Positions 5,534 to 6,659 of a stretch of DNA of 6,659 bases are shown here, one piece after another. Within the stretch, counting starts at the first letter, position 1. The number at the start of each line of letters is the position of its first letter. The translations under genes were made by a program, and so were the position numbers. The notes beneath the pieces were generated by a model. It did not search any database, was not told where the DNA came from, and saw only the letters and a list, made by a program, of their open reading frames with translations. The DNA comes from Gammaproteobacteria bacterium (GTDB lineage Bacteria; Pseudomonadota; Gammaproteobacteria; Eutrophobiales; Eutrophobiaceae): assembly GCA_012270695.1 (NCBI GenBank), contig JAAXHV010000105.1:1-6659 (forward strand), in the 5' to 3' direction.

Positions 5534-6659
5534 CCAGGTTCGCAATCTCAAAGTCTTCAAGCAGAATTGTCCCCCCGCTTGTTGCCGGCAAATGTATCTT
5601 TACACCGTTCGAGGCAGCTTCCAAAGTGAGTTCACTGAAACCGGACAGCGCCAAGGAGGCAAGGTCGATCCGATCCTGATCATCGGTAAAATCAGCAACC
5701 ACATCCTCTCCATCTCCAGCATGAAACAAAAATACATCATTGCCCCGGCCTCCAATCAGCCGATCATTATCTTCGCCACCATCCAGTACATCATCTCCTG
5801 AACCGCCATACAGCGTATCATTGCCCGCCCCGCCTTCGAGCACGTCATCACCACCACCCGGGCCACCGTACAAAACATCGTCGCCGGCGCCGCCCCTGAG
5901 CCTGTTTTCCCTCACGTCGCCGGCCAGCACGTCAGCCTGGGCAGAACCGGTGAGGTGCATGATATCGGGGAGTTCCACCTCCTGCCTTATCCCTGATTCA
6001 TCGGTATACTCGACTGTCACCGTCCCGCCAAAGGTATCGCCTTCAGCATCGCCTCCCCGTGCGACGGAAGCATGAAGGCGCACGGTCACCCCCTCTGACG
6101 AATCTGCATAGGACGCGGTGTTTTCCCCCGCTCCGCCCGATAGCTGATCGGCGCCTGCTCTGCCTGTTAGTACGTCGTTACCGGCTCCGCCATCCAATAT
6201 GTCATTGCCTCGGCCGCCTTGCAATCTGTCATTCCCCGGACCGCCTTTCAGCACATCACTACCTGACCCGCCATACAGTGTGTCATTTCCCAACTCGCCT
6301 TCGAGTAAGTCATCGCCGCCTCCCGGACCACCGTACAACACATCGTTGCCGGCTCCGCCTTTGATTATGTTATCCCGGCGATCGCCGGCCAACACGTCAG
6401 CTTGGGAAGAACCAGTGAGGTGCTTGATATAAGGGAGTTCCTCCTGCTGCATCTCACCGGCTTCATCGCTATACGTAACAACCACAGTCCGACTAAACGT
6501 GTCGTCTTCAGCATCATCTTTCCTGACAGGAGAAGAATGGAGCCGCACCGTGACACCTTTTGCCGAATTCTCATAAGAGGCAACGTCATCGCCGTCACCG
6601 TCGCCATCACCATGGCCGTCGCCATCGCCGTCACCATCGCCGTCACCATCGCCATCGCC
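5511..6659 (-). CDS. RTX calcium-binding repeat protein, probable type I secretion substrate (N-terminus off the right edge)
   Basis: The frame is open to the window edge, so only the C-terminal 382 residues are visible; an internal GTG at 6548 is not the real start. Order: a Gly-Asp dipeptide tract (1-25), then two copies of a 155-residue unit starting near residues 29 and 184. Each unit has a beta-rich part ending in HLTGSxQADVLAGD and then a run of RTX nonapeptides of the form GGxGxDxLx (about nine in the first unit including imperfect ones, six in the second). The last segment (about 305-382) has the FxFxxGDGxDVVxDF pattern typical of RTX C-terminal caps and ends LDAADFLF, an acidic residue followed by hydrophobics, as in type I secretion signals. 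Such proteins fold on binding Ca2+ after export by an ABC transporter, membrane fusion protein and TolC-type pore; none of these is in the window. What the protein does depends on the unseen N-terminal part. Confidence 0.93.
   Translation of the reverse strand, partial: GDGDGDGDGDGDGDGHGDGDGDGDDVASYENSAKGVTVRLHSSPVRKDDAEDDTFSRTVVVTYSDEAGEMQQEELPYIKHLTGSSQADVLAGDRRDNIIKGGAGNDVLYGGPGGGDDLLEGELGNDTLYGGSGSDVLKGGPGNDRLQGGRGNDILDGGAGNDVLTGRAGADQLSGGAGENTASYADSSEGVTVRLHASVARGGDAEGDTFGGTVTVEYTDESGIRQEVELPDIMHLTGSAQADVLAGDVRENRLRGGAGDDVLYGGPGGGDDVLEGGAGNDTLYGGSGDDVLDGGEDNDRLIGGRGNDVFLFHAGDGEDVVADFTDDQDRIDLASLALSGFSELTLEAASNGVKIHLPATSGGTILLEDFEIANLDAADFLF
5736..6110 (-). repeat. Second copy of the 465-bp RTX duplication unit
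   Basis: It encodes residues 184-308 of the visible RTX protein, from YADSSEGVTVRL through GGRGND. It aligns without gaps with 6201-6575 at an offset of exactly 155 codons. After it, the sequence changes to the C-terminal cap and not to further nonapeptides. Confidence 0.85.
6201..6575 (-). repeat. First copy of the 465-bp RTX duplication unit
   Basis: It encodes residues 29-153, from YENSAKGVTVRL through GGRGND, and is followed by 30 residues of extra nonapeptides before the second copy begins. Blocks such as DVLYGGPGGGDD and NDTLYGGSG are identical in both copies, while the beta-rich linker between GVTVRL and HLTGS has diverged. Confidence 0.85.
6591..6659 (-). repeat. Hexanucleotide repeat (GGYGAY)n encoding a Gly-Asp tract
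   Basis: Read on the minus strand, Gly codons (GGC or GGT) alternate with Asp codons (GAT or GAC), giving (GD)7-GH-(GD)3-G, then DD in the adjoining codons. The array runs off the right edge, so its full length is unknown. It probably forms a flexible, acidic, possibly Ca2+-binding linker between an unseen N-terminal region and the RTX domain. Since the unit is 6 bp, gain or loss of copies would change linker length but not the frame. Confidence 0.9.

Noticed and set aside
5740..6432. Plus-strand Pro/Ser-rich frames over the RTX gene
   Set aside because: Their Pro/Ser-rich composition is the reverse complement of Gly/Asp-rich nonapeptide codons; the minus-strand RTX frame explains the sequence.
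5646..6575. Regularly spaced short repeats that might be a CRISPR array
   Set aside because: The repeats are degenerate 27-nt units coding for nonapeptides in an open frame, without distinct identical repeats and unique spacers.

Overview
The window is a piece of a proteobacterial chromosome, most likely gammaproteobacterial. The grounds are family resemblance of the bacterioferritin and bacterioferritin-associated ferredoxin, a FecA-type outer-membrane receptor (so a Gram-negative envelope), and Fur-type operators with sigma-70 promoters. I cannot place it below class. There is no tRNA, rRNA, CRISPR array or transposase gene.

Left part (1-3190), iron homeostasis. Three genes lie on the minus strand, read right to left: bfr (haem-containing bacterioferritin, 3020-2556), bfd (its [2Fe-2S] ferredoxin, 2329-2129) and a FecA-like TonB-dependent receptor (start 1879, running off the left edge). 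Each has a Fur-box-like operator upstream (about 3163-3182, 2378-2396 and 1941-1959). The receptor and bfd operators lie inside twin promoters of the same design (TTGCAA, 17-nt spacer, -10). The bfr operator lies upstream of a near-consensus promoter (TTGACA, 17 nt, TATTAT). Together the genes cover ferric-chelate uptake, iron storage and iron release from storage. The bfr-bfd gap holds a 26-nt imperfect palindrome of the dispersed REP-like type.

Middle (3163-4876). Divergent from bfr is one plus-strand gene for a protein of about 523 residues that I do not recognise by name. Its second half looks like an all-helical (alpha/alpha) toroid. It has no ATG or GTG start near the expected place, and its likely promoter overlaps the bfr-side Fur box. 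It may therefore be an iron-responsive gene of unknown function, or one that has lost its 5' end.

Right part (4872-6659). The unknown gene converges on a minus-strand pair across a 9-bp inverted repeat whose arms contain both TAG stop codons. The pair is an RTX-type calcium-binding protein (C-terminal 382 residues visible, N-terminus off the right edge) followed, with a short overlap, by a 2-oxoglutarate/Fe(II) aspartyl/asparaginyl beta-hydroxylase-family protein. The RTX protein has an internal 465-bp duplication, a Gly-Asp dipeptide tract encoded by a hexanucleotide repeat, and a type I secretion-style C-terminus. The most provocative idea here is that the hydroxylase modifies Asp/Asn residues of the Asp/Asn-rich RTX protein encoded just upstream. 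That is inference from gene order only.
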